Assembly (NCBI GenBank): GCA_050288085.1
Contig: JBNKDD010000260.1
Coordinates: 1-8,171 of the forward strand
Length of the DNA: 8,171 nt
Origin: JBNKDD01 sp050288085
GTDB lineage: Bacteria > Chloroflexota > Anaerolineae > Aggregatilineales > UBA3940
Direction of reading: 5' to 3'
The notes under the pieces were generated by a model that did no database searches, had not been told where the DNA came from, and saw nothing but the letters and a program-made list of their open reading frames with translations. This document shows positions 1 to 5,986 of the stretch, in pieces. Within the stretch, counting starts at the first letter, position 1; every line of letters begins with the position of its first letter. The translations under genes were made by a program, and so were the position numbers.

Positions 1-289
1 TCAAGTCTTTGACCTGAACCGGTAGTTCGGCATAAGCCCCATAGCCTTCTGAGCCATCGCCTAACTGGCCGGAATCGCTCCAACCCCAGCCCCAGGCCGT
101 GCCATCTTCCCGGATAGCAAGGCTGTGCCACAGCCCGACGGCAATCGCCTTGATTCGCTGGGAGACCGCTTTTTCTTCGGGAAGCTCAGGACTGCTGCAT
201 GCTGCCAGGGCTAGTGTCATCAACGAGGCTTTGAGGATCGTGCGGCGGCTGATAGTTGAGTCTCTGTGAATAGATGGTTGATCATTCAA
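1..289 (-). CDS. RCC1-repeat Tat lipoprotein, N-terminal part (runs off left edge)
   Basis: Ninety-six codons are readable; the gene continues beyond position 1. The N-terminus carries a twin-arginine signal, SRRTILK at residues 14-20, a short hydrophobic stretch, and the lipobox LAAC with the lipid-accepting Cys at residue 31. This predicts export folded through Tat and lipid anchoring on the outer face of the membrane. From about residue 48 a repeat typical of RCC1 (regulator of chromosome condensation, seven-bladed beta-propeller) begins: AVGLWHSLAI, DGTAWGWGW, SGQLGDG, and a closing PVQV. Bacterial RCC1 proteins are usually extracellular binding or scaffold proteins; the ligand cannot be told. 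The start is a TTG at 289-287. It is preferred because AGGA lies 8 bases upstream, it places the Tat motif normally, and the nearest in-frame ATG (Met24) would delete the twin arginines. An in-frame stop lies upstream near 337. Confidence 0.78.
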   Translation of the reverse strand, partial: MNDQPSIHRDSTISRRTILKASLMTLALAACSSPELPEEKAVSQRIKAIAVGLWHSLAIREDGTAWGWGWSDSGQLGDGSEGYGAYAELPVQVKDL

Positions 290-297
290 GGTTCGTA

Positions 298-301
298 TCC
301 T
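298..301 (-). promoter_or_regulatory. Ribosome binding site deciding a TTG start
   Basis: On the minus strand AGGA sits 8 bases before the TTG codon of the RCC1 lipoprotein gene. It supports TTG rather than the internal ATG as start. Confidence 0.5.
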
Positions 302-393
302 ACCAATAGGGCTAATGATTTCAGGGCAACGGGCTTATCTTACCACCGCTTGGCGGGCGCAGAAAGTCATCGTTTCTGGATCGTAGGGAAACA

Positions 394-421
394 GGGCGCT
401 TGTCAACTCCTCAAAGCGCCC
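394..421. repeat. Inverted repeat overlapping the mscS promoter (possible operator)
   Basis: GGGCGCTT at 394-401 and AAGCGCCC at 414-421 form perfect 8-base arms around a 12-base centre. The half-sites are centred 20 bases apart, about two helical turns. The left arm overlaps the first two bases of the -35 and the right arm ends one base before the -10, a position where a bound dimer would block RNA polymerase. The symmetry is seen directly; the operator role is inferred. Confidence 0.5.
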
Positions 422-428
422 CCATAAT
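400..428 (+). promoter_or_regulatory. Sigma-70-type promoter of the MscS-family gene
   Basis: TTGTCA (400-405) and CATAAT (423-428) are separated by exactly 17 bases, each one or two mismatches from the housekeeping consensus. The expected start of transcription is near 435, giving a leader of about 30 bases with GAGGAG just before the ATG at 464. This is the best promoter match in the window. An inverted repeat occupies its spacer (separate entry). Confidence 0.65.
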
Positions 429-463
429 GACCGCAGCGCAAGAGCAATAATGAGGAGCTTTTT

Positions 464-1396
464 ATGTTTGATTTCACCCCGGCGATTGATAAAGCCCGCT
501 CGATGGTCACCGGATTCATTGAACTACTGCCCAACCTGATTGTCGCCATAATTGTCTTTGCTGTTTTTTGGATACTGGCAGGCTTGCTGAAGCGTGCCGT
601 CCAGCGCCTCTCTGAAAAGGCCGATATGCCACCCACCGCCCGCTTGGTATTGGGCCGTGTGACGCGGGCCGCCATCATCCTGATTGGCGTGTTGGTTGCC
701 CTGCCGGTCGTCTACCCGAACTTCACCGCAGCCCAGGTGATCGAGGTGCTGGGGATTGGCGGTGTGGCGATTGGCTTTGCCTTTCGTGACATTCTACAAA
801 ACTTCCTGGCAGGCATTCTGATGTTCATCATGCAGCCTTTCAAGATCGGCGACCAGATCATCGTTGGTAGTTACGAAGGGACGGTGCAGGATATCCAGAC
901 TCGCGCCACCCTGATCAAGTCATATGACGGGCGGCTGATCGTCATCCCGAATTCTGACCTGTTTACCCAGTCGGTGACCGTCAACACCGCTTTTCCCACC
1001 CGCCGATCTCAATATGATTTTGGCATTGGCTACGGTGACGATGTTCAACTCGCCAAACAGTTGATCATCGAGGCGATTGACAGCGTAGATTTCACCCTGC
1101 AAAATCCACGCCCGGAGGCTTTTATCATCGATCTGGCTCCCAACAGTGTTAACATCCGCGCCCGTTGGTGGACGTCATCAGCCCGCAGCGACGTGATCCA
1201 CATGAAGTCGCGGGTCATCGAGGCGATCAAAGACAGGCTGTCCGCCGCCGGTATCGACCTGCCATATACGACCTACCAGGTGCTCTTCCACGATCAGACC
1301 GAGGAGACGGACGGCAATCGCGCCTTGCAGCGTGAAGGCTGGCCGCCCCGCCCCGATGGCAATGATCCCCGCCCGGCCCGGGTGGTTGATCGCTGA
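464..1396 (+). CDS. MscS-family small-conductance mechanosensitive channel
   Basis: This 310-residue protein is the size of a minimal MscS (E. coli MscS has 286 residues). Such channels form heptamers in the inner membrane, open when membrane tension rises during osmotic downshock, and release solutes. Three hydrophobic segments are visible: about 20-42, 66-86 and the pore-lining 88-125. The last is Gly/Ala-rich (GIGGVAIGFAF, then LQNFLAGILMFI) and ends in QPFKIGDQI, matching the TM3-to-beta-domain junction of the family. The beta domain follows (EGTVQDI at 138-144, DGRLIVIPNS at 155-164), then the mixed alpha/beta C-terminal domain to about 275. Residues 280-310 are a charged, Pro/Arg-rich tail, probably flexible. 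The start has GAGGAG 7 bases upstream. It has its own promoter; the DUF3795 gene follows after 45 bases and could be co-transcribed. Confidence 0.93.
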   Translation: MFDFTPAIDKARSMVTGFIELLPNLIVAIIVFAVFWILAGLLKRAVQRLSEKADMPPTARLVLGRVTRAAIILIGVLVALPVVYPNFTAAQVIEVLGIGGVAIGFAFRDILQNFLAGILMFIMQPFKIGDQIIVGSYEGTVQDIQTRATLIKSYDGRLIVIPNSDLFTQSVTVNTAFPTRRSQYDFGIGYGDDVQLAKQLIIEAIDSVDFTLQNPRPEAFIIDLAPNSVNIRARWWTSSARSDVIHMKSRVIEAIKDRLSAAGIDLPYTTYQVLFHDQTEETDGNRALQREGWPPRPDGNDPRPARVVDR

Positions 1397-1414
1397 TGGG
1401 GCCGCGGTTATATG
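1386..1414 (+). promoter_or_regulatory. Possible promoter for the DUF3795 gene
   Basis: TTGATC (1386-1391) and TATATG (1409-1414) are 17 bases apart, the -35 overlapping the end of the channel gene. The -10 is imperfect, so read-through from the upstream gene is equally possible. Confidence 0.3.
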
Positions 1415-1441
1415 AACGACTAAAACAGGGAACGGTGTCTG

Positions 1442-1918
1442 ATGATTGAAATGAATCCTGAACTGATTGCCCCATGTGGATTATATTGTGGTGTATGCAA
1501 GCTGCATGATGCGACTCAGAAAAACGACCTGGCATTATTGAAACGGCTGGCGAGAGTCTTTACCCGCTATCTCCCGGAGATGGCCTCAGTATCCGCAGAC
1601 GAACTGTTATGTGATGGCTGTTTATCGGAAAGAAGATCGATATTTTGCCGGGAGTGCTCAATCCGCGACTGCACCCAGACCAGAGGTCTTCAAGGCTGCC
1701 ATGAATGCCTTGATTTTCCCTGCTCTTTTGTTGATGAGATTCCCCTACCGGTGGGCAAAAAAGTCATTTTGCGGGCGATCCCGTACCGGCGCGAACACGG
1801 AACGGAGCAGTGGATCGCGGCGGAAGAGCAGCGGTATCGATGCCCTACATGCGGGCAGAAAACATTCCGGGGTGACAAATCCTGTTCGCATTGTAAATCA
1901 CCGGTAGACCTGGATTAA
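1442..1918 (+). CDS. DUF3795-type cysteine-rich protein with C-terminal zinc ribbon
   Basis: The protein has 158 residues and no signal peptide or membrane segment, so it is probably cytoplasmic. It opens with the hallmark of DUF3795 proteins, APCGLYCGVC (Cys12, Cys16, Cys19), followed by a helical stretch and CDGC (57, 60), CREC (69, 72), Cys77, CHEC (86, 89) and Cys94. After a linker it ends with a separate CPTC...CSHC knuckle (134, 137, 148, 151), a typical zinc ribbon. In all, fifteen cysteines can ligand metal. The family has no established function; iron-sulfur or zinc binding is an inference from cysteine spacing. The start at 1442 is chosen as the first ATG; an ATG at 1451 (Met4) is possible. 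The ribosome site is weak, AGGGA about 10 bases upstream. It ends 24 bases from the convergent GH8 gene. Confidence 0.82.
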   Translation: MIEMNPELIAPCGLYCGVCKLHDATQKNDLALLKRLARVFTRYLPEMASVSADELLCDGCLSERRSIFCRECSIRDCTQTRGLQGCHECLDFPCSFVDEIPLPVGKKVILRAIPYRREHGTEQWIAAEEQRYRCPTCGQKTFRGDKSCSHCKSPVDLD

Positions 1919-1942
1919 TTAGAGCGGAGGTCAAGGTACTTG

Positions 1943-3325
1943 CTATGGAACCCACCAGTTCCCGGACATGACGATCATGGACAGCAGTTTGAGGGTACTG
2001 TCAAAATATTGTTCATCTTCAAATGGGTGGTTGACAGCAAAGTCCCATAGATCGTTAAGCCACTGCTGATTGTCTGCTTCGACCATCGCGCTGACACCCA
2101 GGGGCGCAATGAAGGCCATGTCAATATAGTCATAGTCTTCTCCTGTCATCCCGGTGAGATCGTATCCGGCGTGGATGTTTGCCGGATCGCCATCAGTTGC
2201 AGCCTGCATCCAGGTATTCATGCGGGATAACATCTCCAGCTCTCCAGGATCACCGGAGTAAAGAACATCAACGCCAATGCGCCAGGGGTCACGGCAGGCA
2301 TTGTAGTAGTACCAACCATCTGTATCATCTTCCAGATAATAAGGCTCGGCTGGCTGTGGGGTGGTATTTGTATTCTGGATAAAATCGGGCAGCAAGCCTG
2401 TTTCTGGGCTGTAACGCGCCTGGATATCTTCATACAGCGAATAGTTAGCTTCCAGCACATCCAACCAGACATCATCACCCGTTGCCTGATAGTAAGCTCT
2501 CAGATGTCCGGGCATAAAATCGGAGGAACGTGTCCCGTAATAATACTCAGGCTCGTCGGGGGTCACCCAATCACCCAACATGATGATCGAGGTTTCAGGA
2601 TTAATTTCATGTTCTAAGATGGCATTGATGACGCTAATCGCTTCTGCCTGATAATTGATCGCCCCATCGCTGCCCCATTGCCGGTCGGCCAACAGCAGTG
2701 CATAGGCAATATCCATATCGCCATCTACAGCCGAGCCGGTGTTGTCCGGTTCCACGTCTTCGCAGCCTTCAACCTGATTCCAGGCCATCAGATCCGGGCT
2801 GTTTACGCTGGGATGTTCTCTGAAAAACTGATACAACCCGTCAAAGATAGTCTGTGCCTGGGGATCATAGCCTGCCATCAGCGCCGTGATGATCATTCCG
2901 TAGCCATGCCCTTCAGAGGTCGAAATCGTGTCTGCACTGCCGCCGGTCGCCTCGCCCATATACACATAGTAGCTGCCTCCACCGCAATCATCCCGCAGGC
3001 GAGCGGTTTTCCAGTCATCGTAAAAAGACTCTACTTCTTGAGCCATCTCAGCCGGGCTCACATGGTTGGGTATGATCGTGTTGGGCGCATAGGTTACATG
3101 CTGGGGGAAGGGATGGGTTGGCGAGGAGGGTATGGTATTTTCGTCTGAGGCAAGCTCAGCGTCACTTTTAGGGAGCTCAGTATCTTCTTCTGAGATGACC
3201 TCATCGCTTTCCTGGAAAGCTTCCTGTTCATCCCCCCGGTCGAGGCTGCATCCTGAAAGTAAACCAGTCTGGCTGATTATCACTATTGTAAAGAACAGTC
3301 TCAGATTCTTGTTTTCACTGTACAT
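1943..3325 (-). CDS. Glycoside hydrolase family 8 lipoprotein (endoglucanase/xylanase-like)
   Basis: The 460-residue product starts with a lipoprotein signal (hydrophobic 9-22, lipobox LSGC with Cys26), then an acidic low-complexity linker (about 27-85), then a GH8 (alpha/alpha)6-barrel domain to the end. GH8 enzymes cut beta-1,4-glucan, xylan, chitosan or mixed-linkage glucan with inversion. STSEGHGYGM (136-144) carries the expected general acid Glu138; GSAVDGDMDIAYAL (197-210) is the conserved substrate-binding strand; YNACRDPWRI (341-350) is the C-terminal signature. At the place where C. thermocellum CelA is reported to have its catalytic base Asp, this protein appears to have Asn342, which in the family fits the subgroup with the base on another loop; substrate is therefore open. 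The reading frame extends 29 codons further upstream, but the ATG at 3325 has GGAGG 6 bases before it and gives a proper signal peptide. It lies head-to-head with the 3442 gene and convergent with DUF3795. Confidence 0.9.
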   Translation of the reverse strand: MYSENKNLRLFFTIVIISQTGLLSGCSLDRGDEQEAFQESDEVISEEDTELPKSDAELASDENTIPSSPTHPFPQHVTYAPNTIIPNHVSPAEMAQEVESFYDDWKTARLRDDCGGGSYYVYMGEATGGSADTISTSEGHGYGMIITALMAGYDPQAQTIFDGLYQFFREHPSVNSPDLMAWNQVEGCEDVEPDNTGSAVDGDMDIAYALLLADRQWGSDGAINYQAEAISVINAILEHEINPETSIIMLGDWVTPDEPEYYYGTRSSDFMPGHLRAYYQATGDDVWLDVLEANYSLYEDIQARYSPETGLLPDFIQNTNTTPQPAEPYYLEDDTDGWYYYNACRDPWRIGVDVLYSGDPGELEMLSRMNTWMQAATDGDPANIHAGYDLTGMTGEDYDYIDMAFIAPLGVSAMVEADNQQWLNDLWDFAVNHPFEDEQYFDSTLKLLSMIVMSGNWWVP

Positions 3326-3330
3326 CCGGA

Positions 3331-3336
3331 CCCTCC
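3331..3336 (-). promoter_or_regulatory. Ribosome binding site fixing the GH8 start
   Basis: GGAGGG on the minus strand, 5 bases from the ATG at 3325-3323, is a strong Shine-Dalgarno site. It supports this ATG over the upstream in-frame start at 3412, which would put 29 charged residues before the signal peptide. Confidence 0.7.
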
Positions 3337-3361
3337 GGTTGGCTAACTTTGCCCTTGTGAT

Positions 3362-3367
3362 ATTATA
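3362..3367 (-). promoter_or_regulatory. Candidate -10 box for the GH8 gene
   Basis: A perfect TATAAT on the minus strand lies 37 bases before the GH8 start. The 17-base-spaced -35 position reads TTCTCT (3385-3390), a poor match, so an activator may be needed if this is used. Confidence 0.4.
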
Positions 3368-3395
3368 AAACGGCCTGGGTGGAAAGAGAAAAGCG

Positions 3396-3401
3396 TATAA
3401 T
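3396..3401 (+). promoter_or_regulatory. Candidate -10 box for the monooxygenase-like gene
   Basis: A perfect TATAAT on the plus strand predicts transcription from about 3408, a 34-base leader before the ATG at 3442. No good -35 is visible at 16-18 bases. It is 28 bases from the opposite-strand -10 of the GH8 gene, so the two promoters would overlap back to back. Confidence 0.42.
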
Positions 3402-3441
3402 CTGTGCAGCACCTGGACTTAAAAAGAAAGGATCACCAATC

Positions 3442-3747
3442 ATGATCGTGCGTATGTGGCACGGACGCGTGCCTACCTCCAAAGCATCAGCCTACCGCGA
3501 TTTCTTAAATGAACGCGCTATTCCCGATTACCGCTCGGTCAAGGGCAATATCAGCGTGCACATTCTGGAGCGCAAAGAGGGCGATATCACCCACTTCATC
3601 ACCATGACCTTCTGGGAAAACATGGACGTTATCCGGGGTTTTGCCGGTGATGACATCGAAGTCGCCAAATATTATCCCGAAGATAAAGACTTCCTCCTCG
3701 AATTCGAGCCCACCGTCGTACACTATGAGGTGGTCGGAAACGCGTAG
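3442..3747 (+). CDS. Antibiotic-biosynthesis-monooxygenase-like (ABM / dimeric alpha-beta barrel) protein
   Basis: A 101-residue cytoplasmic protein with the ferredoxin-like ABM fold: strand MIVRMWHGRV (1-10), helix KASAYRDFLNERAIPDY (14-30), strand NISVHILERK (36-45), strand THFITMTFWEN (50-60), helix MDVIRGFAG (61-69), and C-terminal strand FEPTVVHYEVV (88-98). Proteins of this size form dimers; some relatives are cofactor-less quinone-forming oxygenases or haem-degrading enzymes, but most small members have no known substrate. The pattern YYPEDKDFLLEFEP (77-90) is characteristic of a widespread uncharacterised subgroup. The start at 3442 has AAAGGA 9 bases upstream and aligns with the family N-terminus; a longer in-frame reading from 3379 would overlap the -10 box and is rejected. 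No partner enzyme adjoins it. Confidence 0.8.
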   Translation: MIVRMWHGRVPTSKASAYRDFLNERAIPDYRSVKGNISVHILERKEGDITHFITMTFWENMDVIRGFAGDDIEVAKYYPEDKDFLLEFEPTVVHYEVVGNA

Positions 3748-3761
3748 GTACATCCATAAAT

Positions 3762-3798
3762 AACTTCGCGGTTCTGTGTCCAAGATAGCCGCGAAGTT
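3762..3798 (+). terminator. Hairpin after the monooxygenase-like gene (possible terminator)
   Basis: AACTTCGCGG (3762-3771) pairs perfectly with CCGCGAAGTT (3789-3798) across a 17-base loop, starting 14 bases after the stop codon. Only TTTATT-like bases follow rather than a proper T-run, so termination would be weak or may depend on other factors. Its right arm is shared with a second hairpin (separate entry). Confidence 0.45.
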
Positions 3799-3808
3799 TA
3801 TTCGCGGC
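3788..3808 (+). promoter_or_regulatory. Alternative hairpin sharing an arm with the preceding one
   Basis: GCCGCGAA (3788-3795) pairs with TTCGCGGC (3801-3808) around the five-base loop GTTTA. CCGCGAA is also the right arm of the 3762-3798 hairpin, so only one of the two can form in an RNA. This is the geometry of an attenuator, although no leader peptide or ligand-binding structure is visible. Confidence 0.4.
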
Positions 3809-3858
3809 AGCTTGCTACATCAACTCATTTTCGAATCCACCTCCACCACAAAATCGGC

Positions 3859-3864
3859 TACAAT
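3859..3864 (+). promoter_or_regulatory. Candidate -10 box for the nitroreductase gene
   Basis: TACAAT lies 35 bases before the ATG at 3900 and leaves room for a short leader with AGGAGA. No convincing -35 accompanies it. Confidence 0.35.
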
Positions 3865-3899
3865 GAAGGGAGTGCCAATAACCCCCAGGAGACAATCAA

Positions 3900-4409
3900 A
3901 TGGATTTTTTCAAGCTCGTAGAGAAGCGCTACAGCGTTCGGGAATTCAAGCCGAACCTCATCCCGGAAACCGATCTAAAGGATATCCTCGAAGCCGCGCG
4001 GATGGCCCCTTCTGCCCAGAACCGCCAGCCGATCCGCATCCTGGTGATCCGCACGCCGGATTGTGAAGAGGGTTTGCTGCGCATTTTCAACCATAACTGG
4101 TTTGTCCAACCGGCGCTGATGCTGGCGGTGGTGGCCGTCCCATCTGAAGCATGGGTGCGCGACGACGGCAAAAACTATGCCGAGCAAGACGCTGCTGTTG
4201 TGATGGCTTATATCACCCTGGCCGCTGCTAACCTCAAACTGGGGACGCATTGGGTCAGCGCCTTTGACCCGGCCATAGCCCGCGAGGTGCTGGGCCTGCC
4301 CGCCGACGTTGAGCCGATTGCCTTCACGCCGCTTGGTTATCCGAACGATAAGCTGGAACCCAAGGAGCGCAAACCACTGGACGAGCTGGTTCGATACGAC
4401 CGCTGGTAG
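3900..4409 (+). CDS. Nitroreductase-family FMN oxidoreductase
   Basis: The 169-residue protein is short but complete for a compact nitroreductase. These are dimeric cytoplasmic FMN enzymes that use NAD(P)H to reduce nitro groups, quinones, flavins or enones. Family motifs in order: KRYSVREFK (9-17) and APSAQNRQP (36-44), both of which line the FMN phosphate and isoalloxazine; a shortened middle region; the dimer helix DAAVVMAYITLAAANLKLGT (97-116) followed by HWVSAF (117-122); and FTPLGYP (142-148) with ERKPLDELV (156-164) near the C-terminus, again contacting flavin in relatives. The true substrate cannot be read from the sequence. AGGAGA lies 7 bases before the start. The FGE-like lipoprotein gene follows after 34 bases with no terminator between, so the two may share a transcript, though no functional link is evident. 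Confidence 0.9.
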   Translation: MDFFKLVEKRYSVREFKPNLIPETDLKDILEAARMAPSAQNRQPIRILVIRTPDCEEGLLRIFNHNWFVQPALMLAVVAVPSEAWVRDDGKNYAEQDAAVVMAYITLAAANLKLGTHWVSAFDPAIAREVLGLPADVEPIAFTPLGYPNDKLEPKERKPLDELVRYDRW

Positions 4410-4443
4410 GAGATTCTGCACCGGGTGCGGATCGGGATAGGGA

Positions 4444-5460
4444 ATGAACAACCACAGATTTTACGCAGCAGGAGTTATGGCATTCCTGCTTATTGGGCTA
4501 ATCGCCTGCGACGGTGAAGAAACCTCGGTGCCTGCTGCCTCAGCCACCCCAGACATCACCGCCGCACCCACTCAGACCATCACACCAACCGACACGCCCA
4601 CATCGCCCCCCACGTCCACGCCAACACCCACCATCCCGGCAGTCAATGACTTTGGCTATCCGCAAATGCTGGATGACAAAGGCCACCTGATGGTTCAGAT
4701 TCCGGCAGGGGAGTTCATCATGGGTTTGACCAGAGAAGATGCTGACCTGTATTGTCAGATAGAAAGAGAGGGCGGGGAAGAGTGCACAGATGAAACTGCA
4801 CAGAGTATTTACGAAGAGTACCCGGCCCACCCGGTCACCCTGACACATGCTTATTGGATGGACGTGTATGAAGCAAGCAATACAGAATTCAAAGCCTGTG
4901 CTGAGGCGGGCGTGTGCGACGAGAACCTGATCGCCGGGCTTGAACGCTTCCATGATCCTGAACAGGCCAATCTGCCGGTTCTGGTTTCCTTTGATGGGGC
5001 GGTATTTTTCTGTGAGCAGTGGCGCGGTGGGCGGCTTCCGACCGAAGCTGAATGGGAATATGCGGCGCGAGGAACAGATGGCAGGATGTGGCCCTGGGGC
5101 ACGGCATCGACGGCGGATGCCCACGAGTATATGAACTACCACCCCTATTTTCTGGAAGCAGTCCTCATCCCTTTGCAGCCGGTGGACAGCTATCCTGATG
5201 GGAGAAGCCCGTTCGGTTTGTACAACATGGCCGGGAATGTCAGCGAGTTTGTGAGCGATTGGTTCGAACCATACCCAATCGAGCATGTTACCAACCCAAT
5301 TGGCCCCTTGGATAGCACTTACAGAGTAAAACGTGGAGGTTCCGTCGGCGTTTCTCTATTTGGCGCTAATGCTTTTCAGCGTGGAACTGCAAAAGTGTTT
5401 GTTGAAGGTTCAGCAACGAATGTCGGCGGCATACGCTGCGTGAAAGAGGCAGCCCCTTAA
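4444..5460 (+). CDS. FGE-sulfatase (SUMF1-like) domain lipoprotein
   Basis: The 338-residue product has a lipoprotein signal (hydrophobic 8-20, lipobox GLIAC, Cys22), then a Thr/Pro-rich spacer (about 35-65), then a formylglycine-generating-enzyme-like domain (about 78-334). Recognisable FGE motifs are IPAGEFIMG (86-94), HPVTLTHAYWMDVYEASN (129-146), WRGGRLPTEAEWEYAARG (193-210), WPWG (216-219), DGRSPFGLYNMAGNVSEFV (252-270), RVKRGGS (294-300) and GGIRCV (328-333). True FGEs oxidise a sulfatase cysteine with two copper-binding cysteines shortly after the RGGS motif; here that stretch (301-328) has none, so it is unlikely to be a sulfatase activator. It is more like the many surface or signalling relatives that bind ligands or act on other substrates. 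Cys pairs 104/114 and 152/158 could form disulfides outside the membrane. No sulfatase gene is in the window. Confidence 0.88.
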   Translation: MNNHRFYAAGVMAFLLIGLIACDGEETSVPAASATPDITAAPTQTITPTDTPTSPPTSTPTPTIPAVNDFGYPQMLDDKGHLMVQIPAGEFIMGLTREDADLYCQIEREGGEECTDETAQSIYEEYPAHPVTLTHAYWMDVYEASNTEFKACAEAGVCDENLIAGLERFHDPEQANLPVLVSFDGAVFFCEQWRGGRLPTEAEWEYAARGTDGRMWPWGTASTADAHEYMNYHPYFLEAVLIPLQPVDSYPDGRSPFGLYNMAGNVSEFVSDWFEPYPIEHVTNPIGPLDSTYRVKRGGSVGVSLFGANAFQRGTAKVFVEGSATNVGGIRCVKEAAP

Positions 5461-5469
5461 CAATTGTCG

Positions 5470-5483
5470 GCCTCGGTTGAGGC
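5470..5483. terminator. Small hairpin between convergent genes
   Basis: GCCTC-GGTT-GAGGC lies 9 bases after the FGE-like stop and 7 bases past the receiver-gene stop on the other strand. The stem is only 5 bp with no T-run on either side, so a bidirectional terminator role is tentative. Confidence 0.25.
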
Positions 5484-5490
5484 TAGTGGT

Positions 5491-5877
5491 TCAATCACCT
5501 GCCGGGAGATTCTGCTCAACAAATTTCTCTATCCTGGCAATTAACAGGGGCGGATCAAACGGCTTCGTCAGGAATGCTGTACGGGTCGGGTCTCGAAGGG
5601 CGATCAGATCGGCGACATTTTCACGGTACCCGGAGGTAAGCAGCACCGGGGCATCCGGGCGAATCTTGATGATCTCTTGATAGGTCGCTCTACCATCCAT
5701 CTTAGCCATTCTCAGGTCAATGATGACAACTGCGATCTGGTCTGCCCGATCGTTGAAGATAGCTACGCCATCCCACCCCGTTCCTGCTTCCAGCACAGAA
5801 TAATCAAAATATTCAAGTAGCTCTCGTAGTCCTACACGAACCAGTTGGTCATCATCAATGATCAACACAGAAGACAT
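5491..5877 (-). CDS. Single-domain response regulator (receiver only), copy 1
   Basis: This 128-residue protein is one CheY-like receiver domain and nothing else, so it has no output domain of its own. Key residues are visible: acidic pocket Asp8-Asp9-Asp10, phospho-acceptor Asp54 in VIIDLRM, Ser82 in LLTSGY, and Lys105 in FLTKPFDP. It would accept phosphate from a histidine kinase or phosphotransfer protein and signal through protein contacts. The usual Pro after the phospho-acceptor loop (DLRMP) is Ala58 here. It resembles the neighbouring copy at about 64% identity (77 of 120 by hand alignment), indicating tandem duplication. The start has GGGAG 6 bases upstream. No kinase gene is nearby in the window. 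It seems to have its own promoter behind the terminator at 6026-6065. Confidence 0.92.
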   Translation of the reverse strand: MSSVLIIDDDQLVRVGLRELLEYFDYSVLEAGTGWDGVAIFNDRADQIAVVIIDLRMAKMDGRATYQEIIKIRPDAPVLLTSGYRENVADLIALRDPTRTAFLTKPFDPPLLIARIEKFVEQNLPAGD

Positions 5878-5956
5878 TCAAAACTCCCTGACGTTTAAGT
5901 TGGGTCGGAAAAACTACGGTGATCAATGACTGCAATGTTGAACGCGACCGATGACT

Positions 5957-5986
5957 ATTGTACAACGAGTTAACCATTAATGTCGC
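5957..5986 (-). promoter_or_regulatory. Candidate promoter for receiver gene copy 1
   Basis: On the minus strand GCGACA (5981-5986) and TACAAT (5957-5962) are 18 bases apart. Transcription would start near 5950, leaving a leader of about 70 bases. The -35 matches only at its last four bases, which would suit an activator; phased TTAAC repeats lie immediately upstream. Confidence 0.42.

Noticed and set aside
2678..3148. A 156-codon open frame on the plus strand
   Set aside because: It lies fully inside the GH8 gene on the opposite strand; the GH8 frame has intact catalytic motifs and this one has none.
3379..3441. N-terminal extension of 21 codons for the monooxygenase-like gene
   Set aside because: It would span the TATAAT at 3396 and the ribosome site; family alignment and AAAGGA support the ATG at 3442.
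4417..4427. GCAC-CGG-GTGC palindrome between nitroreductase and FGE-like genes
   Set aside because: Four-base stem with a three-base loop and no T-run; too weak to call a terminator.
3975..4451. A 158-codon open frame on the minus strand
   Set aside because: Antisense to the nitroreductase gene, with no recognisable motifs.
4540..5286. A 248-codon open frame on the minus strand
   Set aside because: It is antisense to the FGE-like gene, has no family resemblance, and its Gly/Arg/Cys-rich end is the complement of the Thr/Pro linker. No suitable ribosome site.
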